A stretch of DNA of 64,000 nucleotides from Prevotella sp. oral taxon 376 (GCF_003043945.1 NZ_PYXG01000002.1:458501-522500), one strand, 5' to 3'. Numbered from the stretch's first letter, positions 7,660 to 16,218 are shown. Notes: a model not told the origin generated them from the sequence alone. Program-made: numbers and translations.

Positions 7660-8455
7660 TTTTCTTCGTCATCCACATTCCTTCGCCTGCATCAATAAGA
7701 TGCTTGTCTTCATCAAGCCGATAGTAGGTCTTCACTTGGTGCCCGTCGTCTGAGAAGAAGCAGTTCAACTGGCCGGGAGTATAGTAGAAAGTAGCGTGGC
7801 TCGTACCTCCGTCCGATGTCTCACTAATCCATTTGTCAGCTATGTGCACCTCGATATTGCCATATTCCGTGGCAATCTGCCACCTCCCGAAAACCCAATC
7901 GGGAGTAGGCCGGGCATCCTGCTTGGTTACCGAGGTGTCAAATGAATCCACGGGAATCTCCTCTATGGCTTCCACGGTCGTGCCTCCCGCAGCGTCTTCC
8001 GCCACATACGACTCGTCTGAATGACCTGCGTGAGGCCCGAATAGAATAAGCGCAAAAAGGGCCAGAAGTGCAATTAGACAACCCTTGAAGCCGCAACCGA
8101 AAGGGCTTTTCTTCTTCCGAACGGTGCCTGTATCCGGGCGCGGCCCCGTCGAATAAGGCTGCGGACCAACAGGAGGGGCTGTTGACTTCTCTGCCGCCGG
8201 GGCCGGCGATGGCATCTTATCTTGCTGAAGACCGCTTCCTGCCTTGTTACCAACGGCTTGTAATGCGATTACAGACGGCTTGTAATGCTCTTCCTCGCCG
8301 TCTGTAACCTCAGCTGCATGCGCTGCGGGTTCGTCTTCGGGTAGTTCATAGCTGAAAGGCGTGCCGCAACGGGGGCACACGCAAGACAGCTCGCGCACCC
8401 CCGAACCTCGCCAGACCTCAAACCTATATCTACATTTCGGGCACTTTATTTCCAT
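7649..8455 (-). CDS. Zinc-ribbon single-pass membrane protein, 268 aa
   Basis: Starts at ATG 8455 (MEIKCPKCRYRFEVW), 4 nt after the stop of the gene upstream. Residues 5-35 form a zinc ribbon with two CxxC knuckles (CPKC and CPRC). Residues about 40-110 are a low-complexity Pro/Ala/Thr linker; the middle of it (about 50-70) is encoded by repeat array D. A basic KKKSPFGCGFKGCLIALLALFALILFG marks one membrane helix, so the ribbon should be cytoplasmic and the C-terminal domain periplasmic. That domain (PDWVFGRWQIATEYGNIEVHI, then YYTPGQLNCFFSDDG, YYRLDEDKHLIDAGEG) looks like a small lipocalin-like or beta-barrel fold. I do not know the family. The gene is the sixth of the seven-gene operon. Confidence 0.7.
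   Translation of the reverse strand: MEIKCPKCRYRFEVWRGSGVRELSCVCPRCGTPFSYELPEDEPAAHAAEVTDGEEEHYKPSVIALQAVGNKAGSGLQQDKMPSPAPAAEKSTAPPVGPQPYSTGPRPDTGTVRKKKSPFGCGFKGCLIALLALFALILFGPHAGHSDESYVAEDAAGGTTVEAIEEIPVDSFDTSVTKQDARPTPDWVFGRWQIATEYGNIEVHIADKWISETSDGGTSHATFYYTPGQLNCFFSDDGHQVKTYYRLDEDKHLIDAGEGMWMTKKSDH
8246..8308. repeat. Triplet palindrome array inside a gene (array D, family 1)
   Basis: Units at 8246-8264, 8268-8286 and 8290-8308 with spacers GCG and GCT, pitch 22 bp. The first two fit RTTACA-N7-TGTAAY with one mismatch or none; the third keeps only the right half (TGTAAC). The 63 bp are read as 21 codons of the linker of the zinc-ribbon protein, without breaking the frame. Confidence 0.7.
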
Positions 8456-8459
8456 ATTT

Positions 8460-9017
8460 TCACTCAAATCTTACGACTGCCTTGCGCACCATGCGCCATC
8501 CTTCGCCATCCCGGGTGGCGACGCCCTCCTCCTCGGTGATGATATGCCGGGGCATCGAAGCGATGTTGCCGTTCACCTTGCACACCGACTTCACGAACTG
8601 CGAGACGCTGATCATCGCCGTCGCAATGGCATCAGGGGTGTCCAGCAAGATGAAATTGCCATTCACGCCATCCGCCGACACGAGCTTGTAGATGCTCTTC
8701 CCGATCTGTTCCGTGGCACTCTGCCGGACAAAAAGGCCGTCGGCCGTCGGCGCGGCAAGATAGAACACCCGGGACCGGGGCTGGAGCCGTGAGGGCTCGG
8801 GGCTGAAAGAAGTGAGTACGCCCGCCGCCGGCTCGGAGTCAGAAGTCTCAAGTAAGGCTTCTTTCTCCTCCGCCCTCTCCTTCGCGGCGAGACTTTCCTG
8901 AAGAGTCTCCACCTGCTTCTTCAGCTTCTTCAGCTCTTCCCAGATGGATTCCTGGGATTGTCGCAAGTCGCTGATAACCTTCCTGGTTTCTTCCGTTTCC
9001 TGATTTCTTCCAAACAT
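8460..9017 (-). CDS. Coiled-coil protein of the tubulin/Hsp70-like operon, 185 aa
   Basis: The ATG at 9017 (MFGRNQETEETRK) is taken; an in-frame TTG 9 nt earlier is less likely. Residues about 8-60 are a strong heptad coiled coil (VISDLRQSQESIWEELKKLKKQVETLQESLAAKE), followed by an acidic Ser/Glu/Ala linker and, from about 80, a globular C-terminal domain (VFYLAAPTADGLFVRQS, IYKLVSADGVNGNFIL, FVKSVCKVNGNIASMP) with alternating beta strands. There is no signal peptide or membrane helix, so it is cytoplasmic. It starts 5 nt after the stop of the large ATPase and ends 4 nt before the zinc-ribbon gene. Coiled coils next to cytoskeletal NTPases often serve as adaptors; that is inference only. Confidence 0.65.
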   Translation of the reverse strand: MFGRNQETEETRKVISDLRQSQESIWEELKKLKKQVETLQESLAAKERAEEKEALLETSDSEPAAGVLTSFSPEPSRLQPRSRVFYLAAPTADGLFVRQSATEQIGKSIYKLVSADGVNGNFILLDTPDAIATAMISVSQFVKSVCKVNGNIASMPRHIITEEEGVATRDGEGWRMVRKAVVRFE

Positions 9018-9022
9018 AGTCG

Positions 9023-12000
9023 TCAATCTGTCAAATGCTCGATGAGATTGTCGCGGATGCTACCGATAATCGGATAGAAGAACACCGTATCCTCTATCAG
9101 GTCAGATCCATTCCTGTCTTCCTGATTCTTGTTCACAAAGTTCCAACCGTTAATCAAATGATGCTCCAGATCCTTGTTGACGAGTTCCCGGAATCTGACG
9201 AGCGAACGATTCTCTACGAGGAACCGATCGACGATGTGGATATCCTCGCACAATTGCAGGAAGAGGTCGTTAAATTCCCTCACTTGCCGCACGATTGCCG
9301 CATGCACATCCTCACGGTCCATGTCTTCATATCGGAGCGCTTCCAAGGGGAGCATAGAATAGTTGTACTTCAAATGACTATCAAAGTCGTCCATCAGCTT
9401 GTTCAGTTCCGCCACATGCTGGCATCCCATGCCGTCGCGCACTTGCATGAGGGCCCCACGGCAGGTAATCTGCTTGGGTTCGTTCTTCTCCATCACCACG
9501 GAGAACCCATCGGCATCATACCGCTCACCGTAGACACGCTCAAAAACAGTCTGGGTAAGCAGGTCAAGATCGCGCTGCGAGCCTACGATATCAAGCACCT
9601 TACTGCCCGTGCCACTGAACATCACGCTGCGCGGCTTCTCCAGCCTGCGATGCTTCATCATGCAGGCCACATAGTGGATGAGCGCCACATAGAAGTAGAT
9701 GAAGACTATCTTGCGGTCGCCGTCCTCGTTCAGGCGCATGTTGTAAGAGAATACATCGTTTCCGTTCACCACCTTATTATTAATCACCGAGAACAAGAAA
9801 GCGTTGATATCCTCGCTTTTGCGCTTGGCCATGATATCATCGAGGATGCCGTTGAGCTCTCCATACTTGTCATCGTCGCTGTCGAAGAGCCGGCGGAAGT
9901 AATCCACATATCTCACGAGCATCGGATTGGTATCGCCATGAGGCACCTCGGAGAAGCCGTCGCCGAAGAGCACATTGGCCGCAAAACGGAAAGATGTGAG
10001 AAAGGCTGGCTGCTGCGCGTTCGACTCGAAGACAACGACATCGCTCGAACCGCCACCTATGTCGATGCTCGCGACGGTAGAAGCCGCGCCCCGGAACTGG
10101 CTGGAGCATTTATAGAAATAATAGGGAGCCACGCTCTCGGGCATTTGGATGAGATTGGCCTCCGTCGCCTGAATCCCGAATACCTCGCTGAAGATCTTCG
10201 ACCAGGTCTCTCCCAGCTTGCGGATATTGCCCACTTTCATGCTCAGGGGATAGAACCACACGAGGCGGGTCTTGGCTATATCTCCGTTTTCAAGGAGCAC
10301 CTTCGTGCGAAGCAGCAAGGCTATCTCCGTCAGATAGGCACGAATGCGCTTGCCCGTGGCTATCTCCGTCGACCATTTCAGGTTCGGCACGATGCGATTG
10401 CCATAGCCTATGCTCTCCTTCTCATAGATGAACGGGATGTCGGCATCTCCCAAAGCCACGATATCGTCAACATTCGCGGCATCCATGCGCTCGCACTCCG
10501 AGAGCACCGTGCGCTGTGGGAAGCCGTAGTCCTCGCCTATTTCCTTAGGCAGGAATTCCTGTTTGATAATGACATCATAGAGCACCTGCGAGCCATTATA
10601 CAAAGTCGCGAGCATCCGGTTTCTCCCTGCCAGGTCTATCCTCAGCGGATCCGGCATGTCGTCGCCCTTCATACACTCCACATGGGTGTTGGTCGTACCG
10701 AAGTCTACGGCGAATGTGAAGGCGTCATGGCCGGGTATATAGTCGGGCCACTTGGGGCAAATAGCTCCCTCGGCCACCTTGTTTCCCCGCTCATCGGTGA
10801 GCGAGACATTGATGTAATCGAAATCGCCAGCTAGCTTATAATAGCAACTTCCCACACGCTTCTCCGACTTCAAGCTACGCTCACGGGCAATAATTTCATT
10901 GTTGGGAACCTGATTACGATATCCGTTCTTGTAAAAATCAAGATCCAGGCGATAGTTCTCAAGCATGCCGAGGGCACGATCTATCAGTTGAACATTATAC
11001 TGCTTTAAGCCCTGGGTATGCACAAACGGGAACACGCTCAGCGCAAACGGCACGGTGATGAAATATCCCCGATCGTTCTTCATGTCATAACCGAGGTCTA
11101 CATTATGGGCCGCTACATAGGTGCGCTCCAGCGTGATATACTTGCCCTGCTTCCTTACCGGAACGCGAAGGATCGCCTTCACGCTTTCCATGGAGCCTGT
11201 TTGCGTATGGACGAGTTCAAACTTAGGCCTCCCGCCGATGGTTCCCCATAGGTCATTCACATTAAAATATTTAAAGAAGAGCGGCTTCAGGGGCAGCACG
11301 AAGTCGCAGTCGTCGGTCTCGCGCGAGCCCATCGACAGGTTTCCGTCAAAGAAACAGTCGCCGTCCATGCGGTAATCGAGCTTGATGAGCGACGGTTGGA
11401 AGAAGTCGTCGGCCGTAACCCAGGGATACAGATGACTCGTGGCAGGGAGCACGCGCTTATCAGGTTCCGGCGCATAGTCTGCCGGAGTGATGACTGTAGC
11501 ATCGGTCCAGGCCGTCGTGATATAAAGGAACGGATCGGTCTGCGGTGCGTTCAAGTGGTTCTGGAGCACCAAAGGAAGCCTTTCTCCCACCTCACGCGTC
11601 GGAACAATGACAAAGTCGCTGTTCTCAATAGCCTTCAAGACATCTTCCTGACGGACACAGTAGAAAGGCACGCCGAGCACTTGGACTCCCTCATCCATCT
11701 GCCGGAAGTTAGCATCCAGATAACCCTTCGCATGCTCCACGGCCCGCATATCCATGGCTTCGGGATTTCCTATCTCCTTGAGAATCGCGTCGCGAAGGGC
11801 TTGCGGGAGCATCTGAAAGCTGGTAATGAGGTAATGATTCACCTCGCCACAACTCCTTTTAAGCTCTGGATAAGCCGTGAAGAGCGCATAGATATACATA
11901 ACGAACTTCTCGTCGCGCACATGGAGCGGACGCCAAAAGTCGAAGAGGTTCACATTCTGCTCCACCGGCAACGGGACGCAATGGGGCTCCGCATTGGGCG

Positions 12001-12499
12001 AAGGCATAAACAGGGTTACCGGCGATGTACTCCCGACAACTTGATTACCGTAGATGAGGAAATAAAGCCGATCCATCCTGTCGAAGTTAAATGCTTCCTT
12101 GTCCTGCTCCAGAAACATCTTCAGAGTCTCGCCAAAGAGCTTATGCTGCGGATCGGACAGCAACCTGGGCAACTCCACATCACGGTTCCACTCGATGATA
12201 TGGAGCTGGTTCTTCAGTTCCGGATATGAAAAGAAGAGCTGCGCAATATCAAGGGCATTAGACACAAGTTTCTCATCCATGGCCTCTCCCTGCAGGGCGG
12301 CGTGCGACGCCAGACGAGAAAAGGCGTTCTTCACAAGATCCATCTGGGCAAACGGAGACGGAATAGCCGTGCGCGGCTTTTGGGAAAGTCCTCCGTTAGG
12401 GTCGCTGATCATGTCGATTTCATCGGCACTATATTGCGTGTTCAACGGTATCCACCCTTCACCGGTGGTCTTATTGTTATAGCTTAATATCTTACTCAT
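9023..12499 (-). CDS. Large actin/Hsp70-fold ATPase, SrfB-like, 1158 aa
   Basis: The C-terminal half carries the three nucleotide-binding motifs of the actin/Hsp70/sugar-kinase fold: phosphate-1 FAVDFGTTNTHVE (about residues 596-608), phosphate-2 ASIDIGGGSSDVVVFE (about 810-825) and the adenosine motif VMFSGTGSKVLDIVG (about 959-973). The first 590 residues have no motif I recognise and seem to be a family-specific N-terminal region with beta-rich character near 375-500. No signal peptide, so cytoplasmic. The size and motif spacing resemble SrfB-type virulence-associated Hsp70-like proteins of Enterobacteria, though I cannot confirm homology. The ATG overlaps the stop of the tubulin-like gene (TAATG), indicating coupled translation and probably matched amounts of the two NTPases. 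Confidence 0.8.
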   Translation of the reverse strand: MSKILSYNNKTTGEGWIPLNTQYSADEIDMISDPNGGLSQKPRTAIPSPFAQMDLVKNAFSRLASHAALQGEAMDEKLVSNALDIAQLFFSYPELKNQLHIIEWNRDVELPRLLSDPQHKLFGETLKMFLEQDKEAFNFDRMDRLYFLIYGNQVVGSTSPVTLFMPSPNAEPHCVPLPVEQNVNLFDFWRPLHVRDEKFVMYIYALFTAYPELKRSCGEVNHYLITSFQMLPQALRDAILKEIGNPEAMDMRAVEHAKGYLDANFRQMDEGVQVLGVPFYCVRQEDVLKAIENSDFVIVPTREVGERLPLVLQNHLNAPQTDPFLYITTAWTDATVITPADYAPEPDKRVLPATSHLYPWVTADDFFQPSLIKLDYRMDGDCFFDGNLSMGSRETDDCDFVLPLKPLFFKYFNVNDLWGTIGGRPKFELVHTQTGSMESVKAILRVPVRKQGKYITLERTYVAAHNVDLGYDMKNDRGYFITVPFALSVFPFVHTQGLKQYNVQLIDRALGMLENYRLDLDFYKNGYRNQVPNNEIIARERSLKSEKRVGSCYYKLAGDFDYINVSLTDERGNKVAEGAICPKWPDYIPGHDAFTFAVDFGTTNTHVECMKGDDMPDPLRIDLAGRNRMLATLYNGSQVLYDVIIKQEFLPKEIGEDYGFPQRTVLSECERMDAANVDDIVALGDADIPFIYEKESIGYGNRIVPNLKWSTEIATGKRIRAYLTEIALLLRTKVLLENGDIAKTRLVWFYPLSMKVGNIRKLGETWSKIFSEVFGIQATEANLIQMPESVAPYYFYKCSSQFRGAASTVASIDIGGGSSDVVVFESNAQQPAFLTSFRFAANVLFGDGFSEVPHGDTNPMLVRYVDYFRRLFDSDDDKYGELNGILDDIMAKRKSEDINAFLFSVINNKVVNGNDVFSYNMRLNEDGDRKIVFIYFYVALIHYVACMMKHRRLEKPRSVMFSGTGSKVLDIVGSQRDLDLLTQTVFERVYGERYDADGFSVVMEKNEPKQITCRGALMQVRDGMGCQHVAELNKLMDDFDSHLKYNYSMLPLEALRYEDMDREDVHAAIVRQVREFNDLFLQLCEDIHIVDRFLVENRSLVRFRELVNKDLEHHLINGWNFVNKNQEDRNGSDLIEDTVFFYPIIGSIRDNLIEHLTD

Positions 12500-14043
12500 T
12501 ATACGATTCCATTATATTTTTCATCAAGCAACTGGTCGAGCGTCTCGTCCAGCAGGTCGAGAAGCTTGAATGCCACACGGTCGCTCCCATACTTATTGGT
12601 CTTCATGGCCTGCTGTGATGCCTTGTTAAGGGCCGACAGGAGGGTCTTGTAGTCAATGGCCGACTTAAAGAGTCCACTCTTCGGCTGTATTCCGGAGATA
12701 GCTTCGCTGAGCTTCTCGGTGTCGAGGTTAAAGGGAATGAAGGCACGATGATTGCCCCGCAGTTCCTTCAGCCACTGGCGATAAGCCACGAAGAAGCTGG
12801 CCGTCAGGGTGTTGAAGAACGAGGTGGAGAGGAATCCGTTGCCTATTTCAGGCTTGTCCTCGGTATATCCTCGCCCGATATCTTGCTTCAACTGATGCGT
12901 GATGTACATATAGGCAAGGTGGAACTTGACGAGCTGACGATTGACCAAGGAACGCGTCGAGAGGGCAAAGGTCTTCAGACTCAGCATGCCCTTGTCTTCG
13001 GAGAGCCCGTATTCCTTATAAATCGGGCTCCGCGCATTACCGTCCACGGTAACGAGCTGGTCGTCGGGAATAGAGAGAAAGTCGAGCACCGACAAGGCTC
13101 CCACATACTCCACTACATGAGCATCGTTGCGCTGACCGTTACCGCCGGGGTCGTTGAAGTAAGGATTCGACGGCACCTCATCTCCCAGATAGTAGCAGGC
13201 ATTGACTTTCGAGAACGGCAGATCTACCCCGTCCTCGCGCAATCCTGTCAAGTTATCGTGGTAATAGAACAACGCACTCTTGGTCTTCGAAATGAAATCG
13301 GCCCTCGAGATGGGGCTGTTCTCGTCCTGCTGCACATTGAAATAAGGCAGCACGGTGAGTGCTCCTATCTTCGCGTCGCGCAAGTCTCCGCGGTTATTGA
13401 TGGCCGCATTGCGACCCGCGTTACGGATGTTTTTCACGATGATCGGGTATCCCGCCGCCCCTGTTCCACCGAAAATGCTCGACACAATGAAGATGCGGTC
13501 GGTCTTCTGAAACACATTCGAGAACTGGCGGAACTCCTCTGAGTCTTTAAACTGGTTCAGTGCCACGCTGCCAATGTTGGGACTTCCCACGAATCCGATA
13601 TCCATTTTCGTGTCCAGCTGATAGCCGGAGAACATCATCGAGGCCAGTGCCTGGTTGGCCGAGTCGAGCGTGCTGTAGGAGATGAAGTCCTGAAATTTCT
13701 TCGAGGCGATGCTCCCCATGTTGAAGAGGAAAGTGTCGCTGAGGCCCGATCCGTTGGGAATGATGTCTGAGAGGGTGGATATCTTCGCCGAAAAAAATCC
13801 CCGGGTTACTTCTGCCGAGTCGCCGTAGAGCTGCTGGCGAATCTGCTTATACCAGCGCAGCAGGTTTTCCGTGCGCTTCAGGTCCTGGTTGGCCTTATGA
13901 GGGTCGACGATGATAGGCACTATTTCGAGCGGCATGGGCTGTCCCGTCTCGTTCAGGGGATGGATGCCGGCAGCCAACTGCATGATGAGAGGCCGCATGA
14001 CGCGGCTTCCCGTTCCCCCCACTAAGAATATAAAAAGTCTCAT
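12499..14043 (-). CDS. Tubulin/FtsZ-like GTPase, 514 aa
   Basis: The N-terminus MRLFIFLVGGTGSRVMRPL holds a glycine-rich nucleotide loop, and residues about 187-200 (IVSSIFGGTGAAGYP) match the tubulin/FtsZ signature loop GGGTG(S/A)G in position and form. About 470 residues between and after these fit a tubulin-superfamily fold with family-specific insertions; the C-terminal region is helical (LLDLLDETLDQLLDEK). It is clearly not the division protein FtsZ: the sequence is far diverged and it sits in an unrelated operon. Makarova and Koonin (2010) described FtsZ-like families outside division in conserved gene neighbourhoods with membrane proteins and proposed membrane remodelling; this protein probably belongs to that group. 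No signal peptide; 12 nt after the membrane-protein gene. Confidence 0.8.
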   Translation of the reverse strand: MRLFIFLVGGTGSRVMRPLIMQLAAGIHPLNETGQPMPLEIVPIIVDPHKANQDLKRTENLLRWYKQIRQQLYGDSAEVTRGFFSAKISTLSDIIPNGSGLSDTFLFNMGSIASKKFQDFISYSTLDSANQALASMMFSGYQLDTKMDIGFVGSPNIGSVALNQFKDSEEFRQFSNVFQKTDRIFIVSSIFGGTGAAGYPIIVKNIRNAGRNAAINNRGDLRDAKIGALTVLPYFNVQQDENSPISRADFISKTKSALFYYHDNLTGLREDGVDLPFSKVNACYYLGDEVPSNPYFNDPGGNGQRNDAHVVEYVGALSVLDFLSIPDDQLVTVDGNARSPIYKEYGLSEDKGMLSLKTFALSTRSLVNRQLVKFHLAYMYITHQLKQDIGRGYTEDKPEIGNGFLSTSFFNTLTASFFVAYRQWLKELRGNHRAFIPFNLDTEKLSEAISGIQPKSGLFKSAIDYKTLLSALNKASQQAMKTNKYGSDRVAFKLLDLLDETLDQLLDEKYNGIV

Positions 14044-14055
14044 AGTCGTCGGTCT

Positions 14056-14499
14056 TTATTCTGGTATCGGTGTATGGCGGCAGTTAGACGACCACCAGCG
14101 AATGGAGAACGACACCACGATAAAGAGTATCGCCTCGATAGCCAGGTCGACCATGCAGAAACTGAAGAGCTGCGCGCTGAAGTCATAGCCCAGCCCCTTG
14201 AAGATGGAGACGGGATAGGCAAAATTGATGAGCGGAGCCGCTATGCATGCCGCTATGAGCACGATGAGCCAGTGATACCAGCGTGAGAAGCTCACGCTGT
14301 TGACCACATAATAATAGATACCCGCAAAGCCCCATGCCACCAGGGTGGTAACGATGGAAACCGTGAGATACAAGTTTTCGTTATACATCTCGTTAGAGAA
14401 TTCCCGCTCGTAATAGAGTGCCTCATAGAGAGGAGTCCCGAGCAGCAGGTAAAGCAGCGTGATGACTGCTCCCGCAACTAAAAACATTCCCTTCTTCAT
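14056..14499 (-). CDS. Four-helix membrane protein, 147 aa
   Basis: Four hydrophobic segments are visible: GMFLVAGAVITLLYLLLGTPL (about 4-24), LTVSIVTTLVAWGFAGIYYYV (about 45-65), WYHWLIVLIAACIAAPLINFAYP (about 74-96) and FCMVDLAIEAILFIVVSFSIRWW (about 113-135). The loop after helix 1 is acidic and aromatic (YEALYYEREFSNEMYNENLY). No known family is recognised. It starts 1 nt after the stop of the vWA-like lipoprotein gene and ends 12 nt before the tubulin-like gene, so it is an integral operon member and a natural candidate for the membrane anchor of the cytoplasmic NTPases. Confidence 0.75.
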   Translation of the reverse strand: MKKGMFLVAGAVITLLYLLLGTPLYEALYYEREFSNEMYNENLYLTVSIVTTLVAWGFAGIYYYVVNSVSFSRWYHWLIVLIAACIAAPLINFAYPVSIFKGLGYDFSAQLFSFCMVDLAIEAILFIVVSFSIRWWSSNCRHTPIPE

Positions 14500-14500
14500 C

Positions 14501-15892
14501 TTATCTTTCCAAGTTCAGTTCAAATTCAAAATATTCCGGCTCGCCGTCGCTCATGTGCTTGTAGCTATCATAGATTCCCTCCAGCAGATAGCGAAGGCCG
14601 AAGGTGGTGTGGCTGTCCACGCACAGGTCATTGTCCGTGGAACTTTCCGCTATCCATTTGGGCAGACGATTCATGAGCTTGATTTTCACCTCCTGATCGT
14701 GGGTAAATCCGCCCATCGAGAGCACAAAAATGTGAGTGGACTTGCCGAGATATCTCCTCTCGGCGGGCGTGGCATCCTTAGGCGTTACACGGCGTATCTT
14801 CCTGATCTTCACCGCGTCGCTACTCTCCACCTCATAGTTGGAGGCGTCGGTGAGATACCTCTCGTCGATGAGCATGCCACTCAAGTCTACGGCAAGCGCC
14901 AGCTGCAGATCGCCGCTGTTCTTGTCGAGTTCCACGCCTCCGATACTCGTAATGCGCGATTCCTGTCCCCGCTCCGGCTGGAAGCGTCCGCGAATATCGT
15001 CGTTGCTCAATAAGAGCGAGTAATAAGGCGCATACAAATGGCGGGCTTCATAGAGATACATGTTCTCGTAGCCACGAAGAGCCTTGAAGTCGGCAAAGGC
15101 AGCCAGCTGGCGATCGTGCGTCAGGCGGGACATGTTGCGATTATCGCCCACGACCACGATGTAATAGGGCCGGCGGCCGTTATACTGCCGCACCGAGTTG
15201 TCGTAGCTATAATAAGGCCCGTTATACGAGGCATTCATCTTCACCACGAGCATGGCTTTCTTCTCCACCGCCTCCTTGAACACGGAGTTGATCATGCCCT
15301 GCGCCTCGCTGAACACCTTCTGCGGATTCACGCCCTGCATGTCCTTCACCGAATAGATCATGTCGGTAACGAGGATGCTTATCTCGTTTTCCTTCGTATT
15401 ATTCAGCAAATCGTCGAAGATGGAGCGGAAGTCGGTATACCCTTTCTCTCCTATATGCTCCACCTCGGCCTTACCGGGCAGATTGTTCTGAAGGGCCATC
15501 ACGGCCGCCTTGAACGAACCGTCGCCGCTCGGAGAGTCGTAAGGCGTCATCGAGCCGCTCTGCTCCAGGAAGATGCGGAACGACAGCGGCTCCTCATCGA
15601 TGCCCGCAAAGCTGATATCCTTGGCAGGGCGCCTGTGGTCGAAGAAGTCCTGTATATATTCCTTCACGGCCTCCGCCTTCAGCCCGTTCCCGTCGTAGAG
15701 GTCGCTGAAGTGGGCCTTGTTCTTGTCCAGAAAGTCGGCTATCCGCTGCCAGTCGGCCCGGTCTACGGTCTCATCCTGCCCTGCCAGTTCTGTTAACAGC
15801 CGGCCGAACTCTTTCTGACTCTTGTCGCCGCACGAAACCACGACGGCCGTCAGGAAGAGCGCAAGCAAGAGTCTCTTTGTTGTTTTCATCAT
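14501..15892 (-). CDS. vWA-like lipoprotein, first gene of the seven-gene operon
   Basis: The start at 15892 (MMKTTKRLLLALF, or the next ATG at 15889) opens a lipoprotein signal with lipobox VVVSC (Cys about 21). Residues about 100-290 look like a von Willebrand A fold: the strand FRIFLEQSGSM (about 106-115) is in the MIDAS position but reads E-x-S-x-S instead of D-x-S-x-S; a later strand ISILVTDMIYS supplies a T-D pair in the position of the last MIDAS aspartate; YIVVVGDNRNM is a further core strand. After that comes a beta-rich domain (about 300-400) and a C-terminal domain. Expected location is the periplasmic face of a membrane. The altered MIDAS suggests changed metal use. Promoter at 15925-15932. 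Confidence 0.75.
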   Translation of the reverse strand: MMKTTKRLLLALFLTAVVVSCGDKSQKEFGRLLTELAGQDETVDRADWQRIADFLDKNKAHFSDLYDGNGLKAEAVKEYIQDFFDHRRPAKDISFAGIDEEPLSFRIFLEQSGSMTPYDSPSGDGSFKAAVMALQNNLPGKAEVEHIGEKGYTDFRSIFDDLLNNTKENEISILVTDMIYSVKDMQGVNPQKVFSEAQGMINSVFKEAVEKKAMLVVKMNASYNGPYYSYDNSVRQYNGRRPYYIVVVGDNRNMSRLTHDRQLAAFADFKALRGYENMYLYEARHLYAPYYSLLLSNDDIRGRFQPERGQESRITSIGGVELDKNSGDLQLALAVDLSGMLIDERYLTDASNYEVESSDAVKIRKIRRVTPKDATPAERRYLGKSTHIFVLSMGGFTHDQEVKIKLMNRLPKWIAESSTDNDLCVDSHTTFGLRYLLEGIYDSYKHMSDGEPEYFEFELNLER

Positions 15893-15924
15893 GCCTTTAG
15901 ACAATATATTTGTAAACATAGTTG

Positions 15925-15932
15925 CAAATATA
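15925..15932 (-). promoter_or_regulatory. -7 box of the seven-gene operon
   Basis: TATATTTG on the minus strand, followed by C, 32 nt before the first ATG at 15892. It is an exact TAnnTTTG; the -33 TTTG lies nearer than usual, so only the -7 element is secure. Confidence 0.5.
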
Positions 15933-16054
15933 ATAAAAAATCGGCAAACGAACACCTTAAAAAACAAGGTTTTATGAAAATATGAATGTTTTTATGCCTC
16001 TTCTTGAAACTCCGCTTGTTTCCGTTGCCGCTGCAAAAGACAAGGGGCGGCAGG

Positions 16055-16117
16055 ATTACAAGCGGTGTGTAACCTCGTTACAAGCAGCGTGTAATCCTGT
16101 TACACGCATCGTGTAAT
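16055..16117. repeat. Triplet palindrome array, family 1 (array A)
   Basis: Units at 16055-16073, 16077-16095 and 16099-16117, spacers CTC and CCT, pitch exactly 22 bp. All three fit RTTACA-N7-TGTAAY perfectly; the 7-nt centres are AGCGGTG, AGCAGCG and CGCATCG. It is the only array in the window lying between two divergent promoters. Confidence 0.9.
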
Positions 16118-16194
16118 CCCGCTTCGGAACGCAAAACAAGGAAACTTTCAGGTTTATTAGGATTCCGGACAGCATGCTTCTCGTTTTTTATTTG

Positions 16195-16202
16195 TATTTT
16201 TG
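16195..16202 (+). promoter_or_regulatory. -7 box of the PBP4-type gene
   Basis: TATTTTTG, exact TAnnTTTG, 16 nt before the ATG at 16219. Confidence 0.5.
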
Positions 16203-16218
16203 CATCCCGTAAACAGAT

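Larger units (their letters stand above)
15893..16218. other. Divergent intergenic region, 326 bp
   Basis: Separates the tubulin/Hsp70-like operon from the dacB-like gene. It contains the operon -7 box (15925-15932), repeat array A (16055-16117) and the dacB -7 box (16195-16202). No reading frame here looks coding. The array lies about 125 bp from one promoter and 80 bp from the other, so it is not positioned like a classical repressor site for either. Confidence 0.7.

Noticed and set aside
9035..10834. A 599-codon open frame opposite the large ATPase gene, and similar long frames opposite thrS (33600-35162), pepO (23826-25571) and the ABC-F gene (25785-27266)
   Set aside because: They mirror highly biased codons of genuine genes, have His/Arg/Leu/Val-rich unnatural composition and no motifs.
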